Assembly (NCBI RefSeq): GCF_003597395.2
Contig: NC_133771.1
Span: 127,083,637-127,147,636 of the forward strand
Direction: 5' to 3'
DNA from: Chelonoidis abingdonii
Taxonomy: Eukaryota; Chordata; Testudines; Testudinidae
DNA length: 64,000 nt
Shown here piece by piece: positions 1 to 12,130 of the stretch. Position 1 is the first letter of the stretch; each line of letters starts with the position of its first letter. Under the pieces are notes generated by a model that was not told the DNA's origin, did no database searches, and saw only the letters and a program-made list of their open reading frames with translations. The position numbers were made by a program, and so were the translations under genes.

Positions 1-1309
1 GTGGCCTCTGGCACCCAGTGTTCTGATGGAATGGAGCGTGATGTCACTGCGAGTCCACTGATGAGGTCCCTGGTCTTGGCCGTGGGTCTCTTGGAAGACT
101 CAGCTGTGTGTATCCAAATCACAGGTCGTGTGTGTAGGAGTCACTGTCCGTGTGTGATGATACTGATATATGGCGGGACGGCCACGGAGGAGCTGAAACC
201 ACTTGGGAAGGGTCTCTGGGTTTGGATGATCCGTCTCCACGCAGCACCGGAGAACGGTACCAGGCGCCGTACCAGTACTAGGAACGAGACCGGAACCTGC
301 GACCGGAGTGGTGCCGGGAGGACAACCGGGACCTCGAAGCTCTACGTCGAGAGCGGCTGCGAGAGGTCCGGTGCCGTGAATGGTGCCGGGAGCTGGATCG
401 GTGCCGAGAGTATCGGGTCGGCGAGTGCGATCTCGAACGGTGCCGCAAGTACGACCAGTACCGAGATGGACAGCGGTACCGGGACTGCGAGCAGCGTCGG
501 GACTGGGATCAGTGACGGGACCGAGAACGTCGGCGGTACCTCGATCATGACGGGTGCCTTTCAGCGGTGCCGAGCGAGGATGGTCTCAGTAGGGCAGGCT
601 TGCCTACTGATTGGATAACTCATATCGGTGGTGCCAGGAGTTGAGGCAGCGCAGGCTCTGTCAGGGCAATCAGCTCCTTTGCCGTAGAGAATGTCTCTGG
701 CATGGAGGGAACAATAAGCTCAACCACGGCGCATGCCGGGGAGCTGTCAGGCACCGGACTCAATGGCTCTTGTGAGGCTGGAATCAACGGTGCTGAGGTT
801 GTTGGTGCCGCGGCAGTTGTAGGTGCCGGGTGGTCCGACTTAGACGGGTGCTCTGACTGCGATGTAGGCACGGGAGTCACAGGAGTCTTGTGCCTCTTGA
901 CCTGCGGGGAGAGAGCGTGGTGCCGGGCAGGCTTCTGGGCCGGCGACGGTTGGTGCCGAGGGGCCTTCGCAGTGCCGGTGTGCTCTGGTGCTGAAGATGC
1001 ACTTCTCCCCAGTGCGGACTGTCCGGCACTCGGTGCCGAGGGCAGAGGAGTAAGGGCTGCCTCCATCAGGAGCTGTTTGAGACGAAAGTCCCGCTCCTTT
1101 TTCGTCCATGGCTTGAAGGCCTTGCAGATGCGGCACTTGTCTGCAAGGTGGGATTCCCCCAGGCACTTAAGGCAGGAGTCGTGAGGATCTCCTGTCAGCA
1201 TCAGCTTGCGACAAGCCAAGCACAGTTTGAAACCCGGTGAACCGGGCATGGGCCCCGACACCGGGTGAGGGGAAAGGGCTAATCCCCAACCCCTCTTAAC
1301 TATATACAA
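1..1309 (-). pseudogene. DIRS1-like retrotransposon gag-like ORF1, broken and cut by the window edge
   Basis: The frame starts at 1309 and is open for 229 codons to a TGA at 620-622. Residues 30-62 hold a Cys/His cluster spaced C-x2-C-x9-H-x2-C-x2-C-x4-H-x4-C-x2-C (plus-strand bases about 1124-1222), followed by a basic stretch (KPWTKKERDFRLKQ) and a Pro/Ser/Ala/Thr-rich linker. This arrangement is what I know from gag-like ORF1 of vertebrate DIRS1 elements, the source of the LAP2-alpha-specific domain. After the first stop the same frame continues through TGA at 545-547 and 509-511 into an Arg/Ser/His-rich tail ending at TAG 278-280. The two tail TGAs sit where the RS pattern predicts Arg, as expected from CGA to TGA decay. 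The product would have been a nucleic-acid-binding structural protein of the element. No tyrosine recombinase or RT lies inside the window; they would be left of base 1. A real TMPO/LAP2 exon is unlikely given the stops. Confidence -1.
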
Positions 1310-1620
1310 TAACTATGTTCAAGAACTAATAAAACTAAGTAGAAATATAGAAAATTGAACTATATACACAATAATGACGAAAGAACTATGAGAAGCTAGG
1401 GAGGTGGAGATCAGCAAAGCCGCGTTCCACTGTTCCAACAACCGACACGGGCGGTAAGAAGGAACTGAGGGGCGGTTGGGTCGGCAGGGATTTATATCCG
1501 GCGCCACGGCGGTGCCACTCCAGGGGGCGCCCAGCCGACCCACCAAGTGTTTCTCAGGTAAAAATCTTCCGACGAACGTGCACGCGGCGCGCGCACACCT
1601 AACTGGAATGGATATGAGCA
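1310..1620 (-). promoter_or_regulatory. DIRS-like element leader / promoter region
   Basis: This GC- and CpG-rich stretch lies directly upstream, on the minus strand, of the gag-like ORF. A TATA-like sequence (GGATATAAAT on the minus strand) is at 1490-1499, about 180 bases before the ORF start at 1309, and would place transcription start near 1460-1470. CpG density falls sharply beyond about 1620, which I take as the approximate 5' end of the element. Promoter function is inferred. Confidence -1.
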
Positions 1621-1624
1621 ATCA

Positions 1625-2775
1625 CTCAAAGAAGAACTAAATGCTATTTTTAATACTGAAAACCTTCCCTTATCAATATTTATATTGCAGTAGGGCCCAG
1701 AGGCTCCTGCCTCAAAGTACTTATGATCTAGGATGATGGCTCCTTTTGATGGAAACTTGATGTCTCAAGGGATCAGTAATAAGATACAGTGGCTTTCCCC
1801 TCAAGGTCACCTGTTTGAATACAGGCCCGGATGGGAGTAAATTAACTTTCCTCAAATCTACGTGACATGAGTCAGTACTCAGGTTATGCAAAATGAATCA
1901 ATGCTCAGGGCAGCTGCTACTGGTTAGGTGCCCACCATCATAAATGACAGCCTTGTTGACAGTCTCAGGGAGAGGCCAAGGACTGAATAAACCTGGCTAA
2001 TGAACTATCCACTTTTGGCAGATTAAGACTGAGGTAGGCTGGCAGGGCAGAATGGGGGTACTTGCACACCTACTGCCCATGTTGTACACATTCAGTGGAT
2101 GAACAGGGTACTTCAATTTATAATGTTGTCAATCTGTCACTCTTCAGGGACCTGACTGACATTCTCTCACACACACACCTCTGAATTTCATGGCTGGACA
2201 TTGTATCTATAGTGGACTGAACCAACACACATCTGATTGAAACAATTAGAAATTTACTTCCCAATCCAAATTTGTAACTTAGTCCATATCCTAAAACAGA
2301 CAAACCACCTTCTATACCTTTCTCCACTTGTTGTCCATTGTTAAGCTACTATATATATAAAACTGTTTGACTGTAAGAAGACTAAGAGGACTGTTTAATT
2401 TTCAGATTGTTTTCCGTTGATATTTGAATCCCTCACCAGTACCAGAAGTTTTAATTCGTCCCACTGTACTAACCATTTCATAATTTTCAACACCTCACCA
2501 GTGGAAAAAAATACACTCATCTTCATTAGCATTTCCCCATGACAATCTTTAAATCTGTGACCATACTGCATTTTCCTACATTGTATCTTTTCCAGTGCAA
2601 AAGTTACTTTTCCTGGAAATAATGGATACATTATTGTAGCTATGTTTTAACAGTGTTTTACTTTGAACTCCAATTTCACCTATCCTTTGGATTATTCCTA
2701 TTCACAGATTCCTGTTCTTTTAGTACTACAGGTACTAATTAGGAGTTTTATACTAGAACTCCTTAGCCTCCTTTG
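1625..2775. other. No gene seen; AT-rich unique-looking DNA
   Basis: No coding frame with recognisable similarity. The small open frames show no domain or biased composition. No tandem or inverted repeat stands out. Confidence -1.
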
Positions 2776-2782
2776 CTTGCAA

Positions 2783-2840
2783 TGTGCAGGAGGTCAGACT
2801 AGGTGATCACGATGGTCCTTTCTGAGTTTTAAAGTCTTTC
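2783..2840 (+). repeat. CR1 LINE 3' tail fragment
   Basis: The run gcaggaggtcagactaggtg, followed by GATCAC and ATGGTCCTTTCTGA, matches the end of the CR1 3' untranslated region as found in sauropsid genomes (consensus-like agactagatgatc ... atggtcccttctg). Only some 60 bases are recognisable, so this is a short, old, 5'-truncated copy. Confidence -1.
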
Positions 2841-2844
2841 CTAG

Positions 2845-5800
2845 GACCAAACTTTGGAGAGACAAGGGAGAGTGGGGGAGAAGGTAAGTAATCTATTAGG
2901 TTGACCTTACAATTTCCTGAAGGGATTTGGGATATGGGAGACCTCTCAACCCCCTACATTATGATGATTCTCAGGAAAGACACCCTAGATTCAAAGACAG
3001 GAGTCATCCGAATTGAAAGCTGTCCTCTTCATTACTCAGCTGTCCCCACACTTCCAGCTGGCAGCATGGCTTCTGAAGGAGCTATACTGCCACTGGCAGA
3101 GTCTCCCTGAGGCTACTCAATGGAGCGGACCCAGAAAGAGTTAATGCTTCACACAGCAAAGACTCACCAAGTTCTGTAATGGACAATCAGGGGACAATGA
3201 CAAGGAGTGTGTCCAGTCTCCTATCCCTGTGGATTCCAAGGAGCATGCTGGTGCCTCAGAGATAGTACTCTCCCTCTGTCTGCTTAGGAAGGGAGAGCTC
3301 TGTAGAAGAGGGAATGCTCAAGCCATAGCCTTTTCCTTTCAATGTATTGTCTGTCTTTTGTTCTTTTAAGCCTTAGAATTGTGCACATCAAAATGCATTT
3401 TACATATACTGCCTGAGTTGCTGACCCAAATCCCTGTCGATCAAGGTGTACTAATTCCTATTTACTATATCATCAGTTAACTCTGAATCTCATGCAAAGT
3501 ATTCAGATCTATTATTAATCTGAGAAGTTCAAAAACTGATTTTGGGGATACTCAACCTCTTTCTGGGACACTGAATTGCAGCTGCCTCATTTGTTAGGAT
3601 GTTTTCTAATTGTATCAGGATTTTTTACACTGATATAGGACCTTATCAAGTGCTTTGACTTGCCTATTATGAACAGCAGAAGACATTTCATTTTTATGTC
3701 AAGATGACCAGAATGTAGCCAAGCTTCTCAATTTTCGAATGGTGTTGGGTATAATTATTTGAGTTTAAGTCTCAGTAGGATGCTGTTCTCTTTGTGTAAT
3801 TGCATCTGAGCTGACTAAATACTACACTGTAATAACAGAATATTAAGCTCAAAACTTTAAACAGATCTGTTGACCCAGAAAATAAAATCTTACTGTGAAA
3901 CTTTAAATAAGGATTAAACAACAATCAAACATACAACATCAGCATTAGACATTAATAAGTGATACTTGTTGTGCATAGCATATTTACAGTATATATTGCT
4001 AGTAAAATCAGGATTAGTTACAGCTGTTCTAATCTTCTACCATGCCAACAGTTAATCCTATTAGAATCATCAAGTAAAAAATTAATCTGTAAGTATGCAA
4101 TACACTGAAACAAATCCAAAAGAAATTCTTTACTTGTTGAGCTGTTTGTAGATAGATCTTAAAGCCATGCATGACAATAGACATTCATTGTTGATTTAAT
4201 CAAAGAAACAAAAGGTTGGGTAGAAAATGTGAGCTACTGAAGTTTGCCCCTTGTCCCTGGCTTGTTTAATACATTATACTGCACTGTGGCATTCAACATA
4301 GCAAAGCTCTCTTTAAGTTCCCCTTATTTTAATAAGTTCTTTATAAGTTTACTTAGCGCTCTCACAAATACTTCATAACAGCAAAGTCAGAAATAAAAAG
4401 ACAACAATGTAAAAATCACAGGAAACTAGGTAAGCAATACACCAGCAGACTTGTGGTAATTTTAAAATATCTTAAATATCAGATACCGTACGTTCAAGTC
4501 TTGTGTATTCAAGGCCTTTATTTACTACCCAAGTATCTTAAGTTTAGGTGATTTTTATTTAATATAGTGGGGGGTCACCAGAAAATTTAATCCTCTTTTT
4601 ATTATGTTTTCTAACTTTACATGAAGTAAACAGAACTACAGATTACATAGACTTCCCTGAATAATGCTACAAGAATTAGCTCATTAAATGTACAAAACGA
4701 GTCAACTGACAGATTCACAAGGGGGGGGCTGTTCATATGTGATAAGACTGTGAGAACCAAAGGCCCGATCCTACAGATATATTGCTGACGTTAGTGCTTT
4801 ACTGTGAATAGTTTCACTGAGGTCAACGACAATAGGGTTTGAAATATGAGTCCCTAAATAACTAATCATATGGAAGTATACTTGTAACTAAGACATTTAA
4901 TTTCAGCATCAGACATTCAGATCCAAGAAAAACAGAGAGGGACTAGGGAGATGAAACAAAACATTTCTTTTCAGAGGATTTCAAATGGTCCAAAGTTAGA
5001 AGACATTTTTCCATGGGTTGCATATCCAGAGTCAATAGACATTGACTTTCACCTGAATGCGGAAACTAGTCATTATACTTCACATCTCCCAAATATTGTT
5101 AATATTTTCTGCAGTAAGTCTTTGAAATACTCTCTTAAATTTCATCTGCAAACACATTCTGCTTAACTAATTTGAAGGCAATTTGTGTTTTCTGAATTCC
5201 CATGATTGCTGTCTGAAGGCTACTAATTCTTATAGCACTAGATAATTTTCTCTGCCTGTCTCCTCTATCTCCCATGATTTTAAGGGGCATGCTAAATCGG
5301 AATGTTCTTTTCCCTGTAGAAAAGCTGCCTTTTCCTGCTATTAGAGGAGTTAGAGAGAAATCAACCATTAGCAAAGTTCTTTTGTATCTATGTATTTATT
5401 CCCATTCTGACCGTAGCTAACTCATCAGCACACCCATTTCATTGCTGTAAATCTCGCTTGCTCATTTGAGAACAATACTTAAGTACTATACACTAGCATT
5501 TGTTATGCCACTATAATATATCAAGATGAAAGAAAGATGCTAAATTACTCTTATCGGTACAATTGTTAAAATTGCAGGTACTTATTCTTGCTTCTCTTAG
5601 TCTCTCTTGTACATTCTCCTAAGTCATTAAATTTATCCCCAAATTTTAAATAGAAAACATTATTTAATTCTTCCTCTTCTCCTTTTCCTCTGTACCCTCT
5701 TCCCTCTCCATGGTTCTGTACATTGCCTGGAGCGGTATGGAGCCATTGCCTCCTTGTCCCTGATGTCAAGTAGTTGCTATACTAAGTCCACCTGACAATG

Positions 5801-6368
5801 ACTGTGCACCCATAAACAAAAAAGAAACAACTGTCAACCTGTAGAGGTCAGCTCTTGATCCAACAACCATCACATACTTAACACTGGCCAAAGCAGGGAC
5901 CAACAGAACACGACATACAAGAACAGAGGACAAGCTTCCTGAGCCTCGGGATCATAAAACACCCATGCATAGCACACAGATTTTTCTATTCAAGCTACAT
6001 ACATGCATACAGAAGGTGCCCATCGGTTGCCACAGAGTACTGTTTTTCAATTACAGTCAATATTCCCCCTCATAGTAATTTTGTCTCCTGGAACATTAAC
6101 AAGTTCAATAATCCAGTAAAAGGAAAAATATATTCAATATTTAAAGAACAACAACAAAGAAGTGACATAGCTATGCCACAGGAGACCCATCTAACTGAAC
6201 CAGAGGCCTCAAAACTGGAGCAGGACTGGGTGAAAGCAGCTATTTCTAGTCCTTCCAGCTATAGAGGTAGAGGAATTATAATGCTGATATACAAAAGATT
6301 AACTCCCTAGATCAGCAAAAAATGGACCCCAGGGTAAAACTCTGATAGCATATACCAAACAACATGAT
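2845..6368. other. No gene seen; long AT-rich stretch
   Basis: No coding similarity on either strand. Apart from the quasi-palindrome at 4761-4850, listed separately, I see only short homopolymers (a G run near 4721-4728) and A/T-rich low-complexity DNA. Confidence -1.
4761..4850. repeat. Quasi-palindromic short interspersed repeat, old copy
   Basis: Starts with GGCCCGATCCTACAG and includes the core TTTCACTGAGGTCAA. It resembles one arm and centre of a roughly symmetric repeat of the form 'gcccgatcctgcaa ... cattgacttcaatg ... ' that also occurs elsewhere in the window. The second arm is poorly preserved. Assignment is by pattern only. Confidence -1.
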
Positions 6369-6371
6369 TAG

Positions 6372-6842
6372 AGAGACAAGGTGGGCGAGGTAATATTTTT
6401 TATTGGGCCCGGACCAACTTCTGTTGGCAAAAGAGACAAGCTTTCAAGATTACACTCCGTGTAAGCTCTTAGGGTATGGCTACACTGGCACTTTACAGCG
6501 CTGCAACTTTCGCACTCGGGGGTGTGAAAAAACACCCTCCTGAGCGCTGCAAGATATAGCACTGTAAAGCCTCAGTGTAATCAGTGCGGCAGGGCTGGGA
6601 GCGCGGCTCCCAGTGCTGCATGCTACACCCGTAGAGGATGTGGTTTACATGCAGCGCTAGGAGAGCTCTCTCTTCCAGCGCTGCTGCTCCGACCATACTC
6701 ACACTTCAAAGTGCTGCCGCGGTGTAGCCATACCCTTAATCTAACCTCTTTCACCAACAGAAGTTGGTCCCCAAAAAAATATTACCTCACCCATGCTGTC
6801 TCTTTAGTATCCTGGGACTCACATGGCTAAAACACTGCAAAC
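6372..6842. repeat. Palindromic interspersed repeat, copy 1, split by a MITE
   Basis: The left arm (about 6375-6440: GACAAGGTGGGCGAGGTAAT, then ACCAACTTCTGTTGG and GAGACAAGCTTTC) and the right arm (6739-6805: ACCAACAGAAGTTGGTCC, then ATTACCTCACCCATGCTGTC) are inverted copies of each other. The tail AGTATCCTGGGACTCACATGG (6807 onward) corresponds in reverse orientation to the sequence flanking the second copy at 30668. The two arms are separated by an independent insertion at 6472-6735. I do not know the formal family; a Penelope-like or DNA-transposon origin is possible. Confidence -1.
6472..6735. mobile_element. PIF/Harbinger-type MITE, 264 bp, with TTA target duplication
   Basis: The terminal inverted repeats are GGGTATGGCTACAC at the left and GTGTAGCCATACCC at the right. 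They are flanked on both sides by TTA (6469-6471 and 6736-6738). A 3-bp TWA duplication with G-initial inverted repeats is the hallmark of PIF/Harbinger elements. The interior is GC-rich, repeats the motif CAGCGCTG-like several times and has no transposase frame. It sits inside the palindromic repeat at 6372-6842 and is therefore younger than it. Confidence -1.
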
Positions 6843-6844
6843 TA

Positions 6845-8050
6845 AACGATTGTAAATTAACCTTAGCTAGTGGGTGTGGATGAAACAAAGAAGAACCTGG
6901 GCTCTTCCACAACTTCTTTGCCTGAACTAATGGAGATGGGCAAATCCCCAGTCATCCTAGTGGGGGACTGAAATCCTAATGCTTCCTCCTGGGCCCCTGT
7001 CCTCTTGGTCTCTGTCTCTCCCTCATTCTTCCCTATTGGTTTTGATTATTTTGTTTTGTTTAGATACATGCCATAAAAATGTGTGTGCTTGGAATACTGT
7101 GGTTAAAATGTGAGAATTCAAGAACTATGTAAATATCTTGGTCTTACCACTTTTCTGGTCTGTAATATATCCTTGTTCTATACATTGGCATCTAGAATTT
7201 GTTTGGTTACAAGAAAAAAAGACTGAAAACATTTAATAATAATAAAAAAGGCCTGATACATATTCAACCGAGTGTATCCTAAGAAGCCTAGCCTCCTGAG
7301 GACAAGATTTTCCTCTCACAACGCAGGCCCATCTGTAGAAGAAAGTCAAACTGTAAAGTCCACTGCCACACCACAACTAGAAGGTAAATGTTGCTGGGTT
7401 TTTAAAAGAACTAGTTAATTTTTAACTAACACCACAAATTTCTAACTATTCAGGCTAAGGAAAGGATCATGAAATCTTAATCTGACTACTTATCAGGGGG
7501 TCAGGTTGGGATTCTTTTCTACTATCCCATGCCAGTGTTTTGAAAAATTATGTATGAACTGCCCAACTAATTAGGTGTAGTATGTGTATGTAGTGCAGTA
7601 GTATGGTGTAAGGGAAAGGGGGGCTTAACCTGCCCCTGAAACAACAGCCACTGCTGGAGGCAAAATACCAGACTAGGTGTACCAGATCTGGTATGACAAA
7701 TTCTGTGTTTCTACACATTTCAGAAAACATAGTGAAACAATAAGGGACATATTACATAATTCATAGTTCTTTAATAGTTTAGATATTGTTTATTTTACAA
7801 TCAATAAATATTAGTTTGACTATACAATAACTCACTAATGGAGGAAAGACATATTTGGAACATCATAATTTCCCACAAACATATCTCAAAAGCTACAAGC
7901 AAAATCATTTTAAATGTACCACAGGATTAGAGTTTGTCATAATAAGAATTGGTTAAGTTTGTACCGTTTTCCATTCTCATTACAATAATTGTCTTGAGAA
8001 CAGATTCATGTTGCAGCATTTTCATTCTTGTTACAATCTATGCCACAGGA
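6845..8050. other. No gene seen
   Basis: AT-rich DNA without recognisable coding potential or repeat family. Short open frames such as 7548-7730 on the minus strand carry no motif. Confidence -1.
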
Positions 8051-8052
8051 AT

Positions 8053-8302
8053 GAGCTACCAGAATTTTAATGCTTCATATATTCTATAAGTTAAGTACAG
8101 TTCTGTATGGCTTTGACCTTTTCAATATTCTATAATTTGATTGACTGGCTACTCTAGTTTTTCCCGTTTACAGTTTCAGTAACCTATGGGGAAGAAGCGG
8201 AATGGCCAGCCAATCAAAATACAGAATAGTGAAAAGATCAAAGTAGTAAAACATACTACATTCCTTCACAGAATATATTAGGCATTAAAATTTTGATATC
8301 TC
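8053..8302. repeat. Imperfect 250-bp inverted repeat (hairpin)
   Basis: The left arm, about 8053-8154, contains in order GAATTTTAATGC, ATATATTCT, CTTTGACCTTTTCAATATTCT and TTTGATTGACTGGCTA. The reverse complement of the right arm, about 8201-8302, contains AAATTTTAATGCC, ATATATTCTGTG, CTTTGATCTTTTCACTATTCT and TTTTGATTGGCTGGCC in the same order and spacing. The arms are roughly 100 bp, separated by a loop of about 45 bp. It could be a palindromic MITE or a transcribed hairpin. No clear target duplication was found. Confidence -1.
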
Positions 8303-8304
8303 AC

Positions 8305-11300
8305 TATAAAAAATAATATTTCCCCCTGTAGCTCAAGATATCATAAAAGTGAGGAAAAGGATGATATCACGTAACACATTCTATGACACTTATGTACCTT
8401 CTTGGTTTAGGCTATTATTCATTTTCTCAACTACACTTCTAGCTCCTTGCTCTGCTTTTTTAATTAAATCAAATTAAACTTCAGGCTGGTTAGGAATCAT
8501 TCTGTAAACTCACGATATTTTAAAGTGCATCCCACAGTTCTGGAAACTGCAGTGCCAAAGCCGTTTCCAATCTTGCTGAACACGTATCACATGATGTTAT
8601 CACTAAGAGCCCTCTAATGTGGCACAATTTGGTAACTTTTATTTTCTTTGTGACTTTTAGGGACTGAGAGATTACACTAATACACTATTGAAATACAGAA
8701 GGCAATTTTATATGATTATTAACAGATCAATCACATATGTTGCACTGTTTTACTGCTGAGTAAATATAGTAGGAGATGGTGACAGAAAATACCAGTGATT
8801 CTGCTGGGGGAAAGAATGGCCAGCCACCAGCCCCTTAGATATGTTAATAGTATATTATGAACAAAAATATATAAACAAAACTGTGATTATACAATCTGAA
8901 TAGTTTATGGTTTTAATTCTAAGTAATCACTAGCAAACCTGGAACTTAATTATGTTATGGAACATAGCATATTACCCTGTTCCCACAATGCATGTTGCCT
9001 TGTCAACTTGCTAATGAAAGAAGCTATAGAAAATGAAGATCACTAATATGATTTGATTTATAATTCTTTCATTGAAAATTCACAAACAGTAGTTGCTATT
9101 ATTGTTGTTGTTGCTGTTACCAAATTAGGCATCCTATTAGCTACATTCTAAATGCAGGTTGCTATTGTATATCATTAACAAGTTTACAATGAAATATACA
9201 GTTAATTACAAAAGATGTCACTATAATGCAGATTAGTTTATAGAGGCTCTGTCACTTCTCTGGTAGTAGGCAGGAAACATTTAGGATATTCACATCACAC
9301 ACAGGTTACTTATACAGCACACTAGTCTATTCTCTGGTGTGATCAAATAGCAGAGTCCTGTCACCAAGGAAACAAAGAACACAGCTATTGCACCATCAAC
9401 CTTCATACTGGAATAACAAATATATTCTGTAGGATAATAAGAAGTTATAATATTTGCAAATAGGCTAATAACTTATGTTATGAAACCTATAATTCAATAA
9501 CTCTAGCTGGTAAAGAGACAAAGACATGGAATCCCATATCATTTGTTGTACTGTGCTGGTGACCGTGGTTCATAGGCAATAGTGCAGAGCAGCAAGAATG
9601 AATCTTCTTCATCTGCTAGTCACTCAGTTATATGATCTCATGCTGCTTACCATGCAGTTCTGTCTTTCTCTCTTCATACTGCATTATCCTGCACATCAGT
9701 CTATTTTTTTCTCTTACTGTCATATGACCCTTCTGCATCCTGTATTCCTTACAAAAATGTTAAAAAGAAACTTCAAAAGCATTTTGTAGAAAGGTATAAA
9801 ACATTTTATAATTTCTGCAGAACATATCTTTGTAAGAGTTGTTCAATATGTGCATTTAAAAAGGAATACCTGTAAGAGGAGGAATGAAAACAAAAGTAAA
9901 CCAAAACATAAATTGGAGGTCATGTGGTGCTCCACAAGGGCTGAATAATATTTGTAGGATGTTTAGCTTTGTCTCTTTTTATCCTTCTCAGTCTACATTC
10001 CTCTGCTCAGTAGGGCCTACATGTTGACAGCTGGAATTTCACTATCACCTCTTGAATCTATCACCTTATAACTTCAAGATTGCCCTGAAAGAGACCTGAT
10101 CTGCAGATGCAACTCTGAATAGTACTAAATGAATCCGGCCTTGTCTGGAAAGAAATCTTTATCATAGGAGCTGATATAACCAACAATATCTTGACACCCA
10201 AGAAGAAACCAAAAGTCCTTTTTCTCCTTTCACACCAGTTTTACACCTGTGTAATTCCACTAATTTAATGAAGTTATTCCTGAACCACATGAGTGTGAAC
10301 AGAGAGGCAGGCCCAAAACATTTACCAGAGAGTGTGAGGTCCCCAGACCACCAGGCATGGGATATGGCCTGAAACACTCACTTAATCCATATGCACAGTA
10401 AGAAACAGTCCCTTCCAGTCTTAACAGACCCTTAATAGAAACAACAGACACGGTGTAGGGAAAAGGGATATAACATATTGTTGTTTCAAGGCACCTATAA
10501 ATGCTCATGAGACAAAAGAGGCAGTATGATTTCTCCTGTCTCAAATACTGACCAGAAGAGATAAACAGACCACATTTGACCTATTTGACACTAAGTGTTT
10601 GAAGAATCCTAGACCTTGGGAACTTCTGAAATATTACCACCACATTTAGTTCCCTCATTTCTGAAAATTCTAGCAGAAGATTCGTAGTTACTAAACTATA
10701 AACACTGTACTCAAAGGGAAAGCTGAAGAAAGGAAGCTGCGAAACTTGAAGCATTACTATGTGGCACGTAGCCGAGCACAAATCAATTGGTTTCTAAAGG
10801 AGACAAAACAACTCCTCTAGATAAAGTAGAGCCTTAAAGAGATATGGCAAGTAGAAATATTCCATTCCAGGCATAGTTGCTAACACAGTCAGAGGATATT
10901 CCTATTTTCCATCACCACCACATACAATTTGGTTGCCTGTTGATATATATGATGGCGTGTCAGTATAAAAATAGTGCAGGATTTGCTGTTGAAAATGGAC
11001 CCTAACTCTTTTCCATAATCACAAGAAAGTGTTCAGTTACTGCTGGTGAAGTCAGGGTAACTTCTGCAACTCGCACTATCTATGGACGGGGCTCCATGGC
11101 CTTCTCTATTGGTGATACCCTGAGAGAGCTTAAAATTCTGTCTCCTTCATTCACTGTTTCATTGGACCAGTTTTGCCCATCTCATGACCAGACTATAGGT
11201 GAATGTCATTTTCACAGATGAACAACAGGATGAAAAAAGGTCATTAATGAACGTTAGGTAAAGGAGCCAAATTGAAACCTCTACAGCTTAAGACATTGTG

Positions 11301-11338
11301 CATGGTGTATTGAGCCTTCGCCAGACTTTTCAAAAGTA
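8305..11338. other. No gene seen; AT-rich DNA
   Basis: No coding similarity on either strand and no repeat family that I recognise. A short TTG-rich run (attgttgttgttgctgtt) lies near 9100. Confidence -1.
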
Positions 11339-11342
11339 GGCC

Positions 11343-11560
11343 AGCTAGATAAATTCGCAGAGGATAGGTCCATTAATGGCTATTAGCCAGGATGGGCAGG
11401 GCTGGTGTCCCTGGCCTCTGTTTGCCAGAAGCTGGGAATGGGCAAGAGGGAATGCATCACTTGATTATCTGTTTTGTCACCTCGCACTGGCTGCTGTTGG
11501 AAGACAGAATACTGGCTTAGATGTACCTTTGGTCTGACCCAGTATGGCCATTCTTATGTA
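11343..11560 (+). repeat. CR1 LINE 3' end, turtle/crocodile type
   Basis: The sequence GGATAGGTCCATTAATGGCT, then AGCCAGGATGGGCAGG, TGTTTGCCAGAAGCTGGGAA and TTTGGTCTGACCCAGTATGG follows the CR1 3' untranslated region that is also present, better preserved, at 34585-34805. It covers only the last 220 bases, so it is a strongly 5'-truncated insertion. Confidence -1.
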
Positions 11561-12130
11561 ATGTCAACCAATGCTAGAGATGTGATCCTTTTAGTATCAG
11601 CTCATGGAGGACAAGCCTTATGAAGTAGAGCCTGAAATTTACTAGACTACACTAAGGATGGGAACGTTGTCAGAAGAACATAAGGAACACCCTCTGCTCT
11701 TCCAAATGCCTCCATTTTAAGATCCGACCTCTTTCTATTTTAAGAACCAAACTTGAACTGGGCCTTTTTGGAGGTTTGGAAATAGAATCATAGGAGTATA
11801 GGACTGGAAGGGATCTTGAGAGATCCCTTGCACATTAGACAGGACTAAATAATAACTAGACCATTCCTGACAAATGTTTGTCGAACCTGTTCTTAAAAAC
11901 CTCCAATGACGGAGAGTCCACAACCTCCTTAGGCAATTTGTTCCAGTGCTTAAGTACGCTGACAGAAAGTTTTCCTAATGTCCAATCTAAACCTTCCTTG
12001 TCACAACTTAAGCCCCATTGCTTCTTTCCTATTCTCAGAGGTTAAAGAGAACAACTTTTTGCCCTCCTCCTTGTAACAACCTTTCATGTATTCAAAAACT
12101 TATGTCCGTGCTCAGTCTTCTCTTCTTCAG

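Noticed and set aside
1..618. 205-codon plus-strand open frame, the longest in the window's first part
   Set aside because: It is opposite the RS/RH-rich tail of the DIRS-like gag frame; GC-rich repetitive codons opposite Arg/Ser codons create it.
620..1309. Possible TMPO/LAP2-alpha host exon
   Set aside because: The Cys/His cluster is shared with DIRS gag-like proteins; in-frame stops and an adjacent element-like leader fit a transposon copy.
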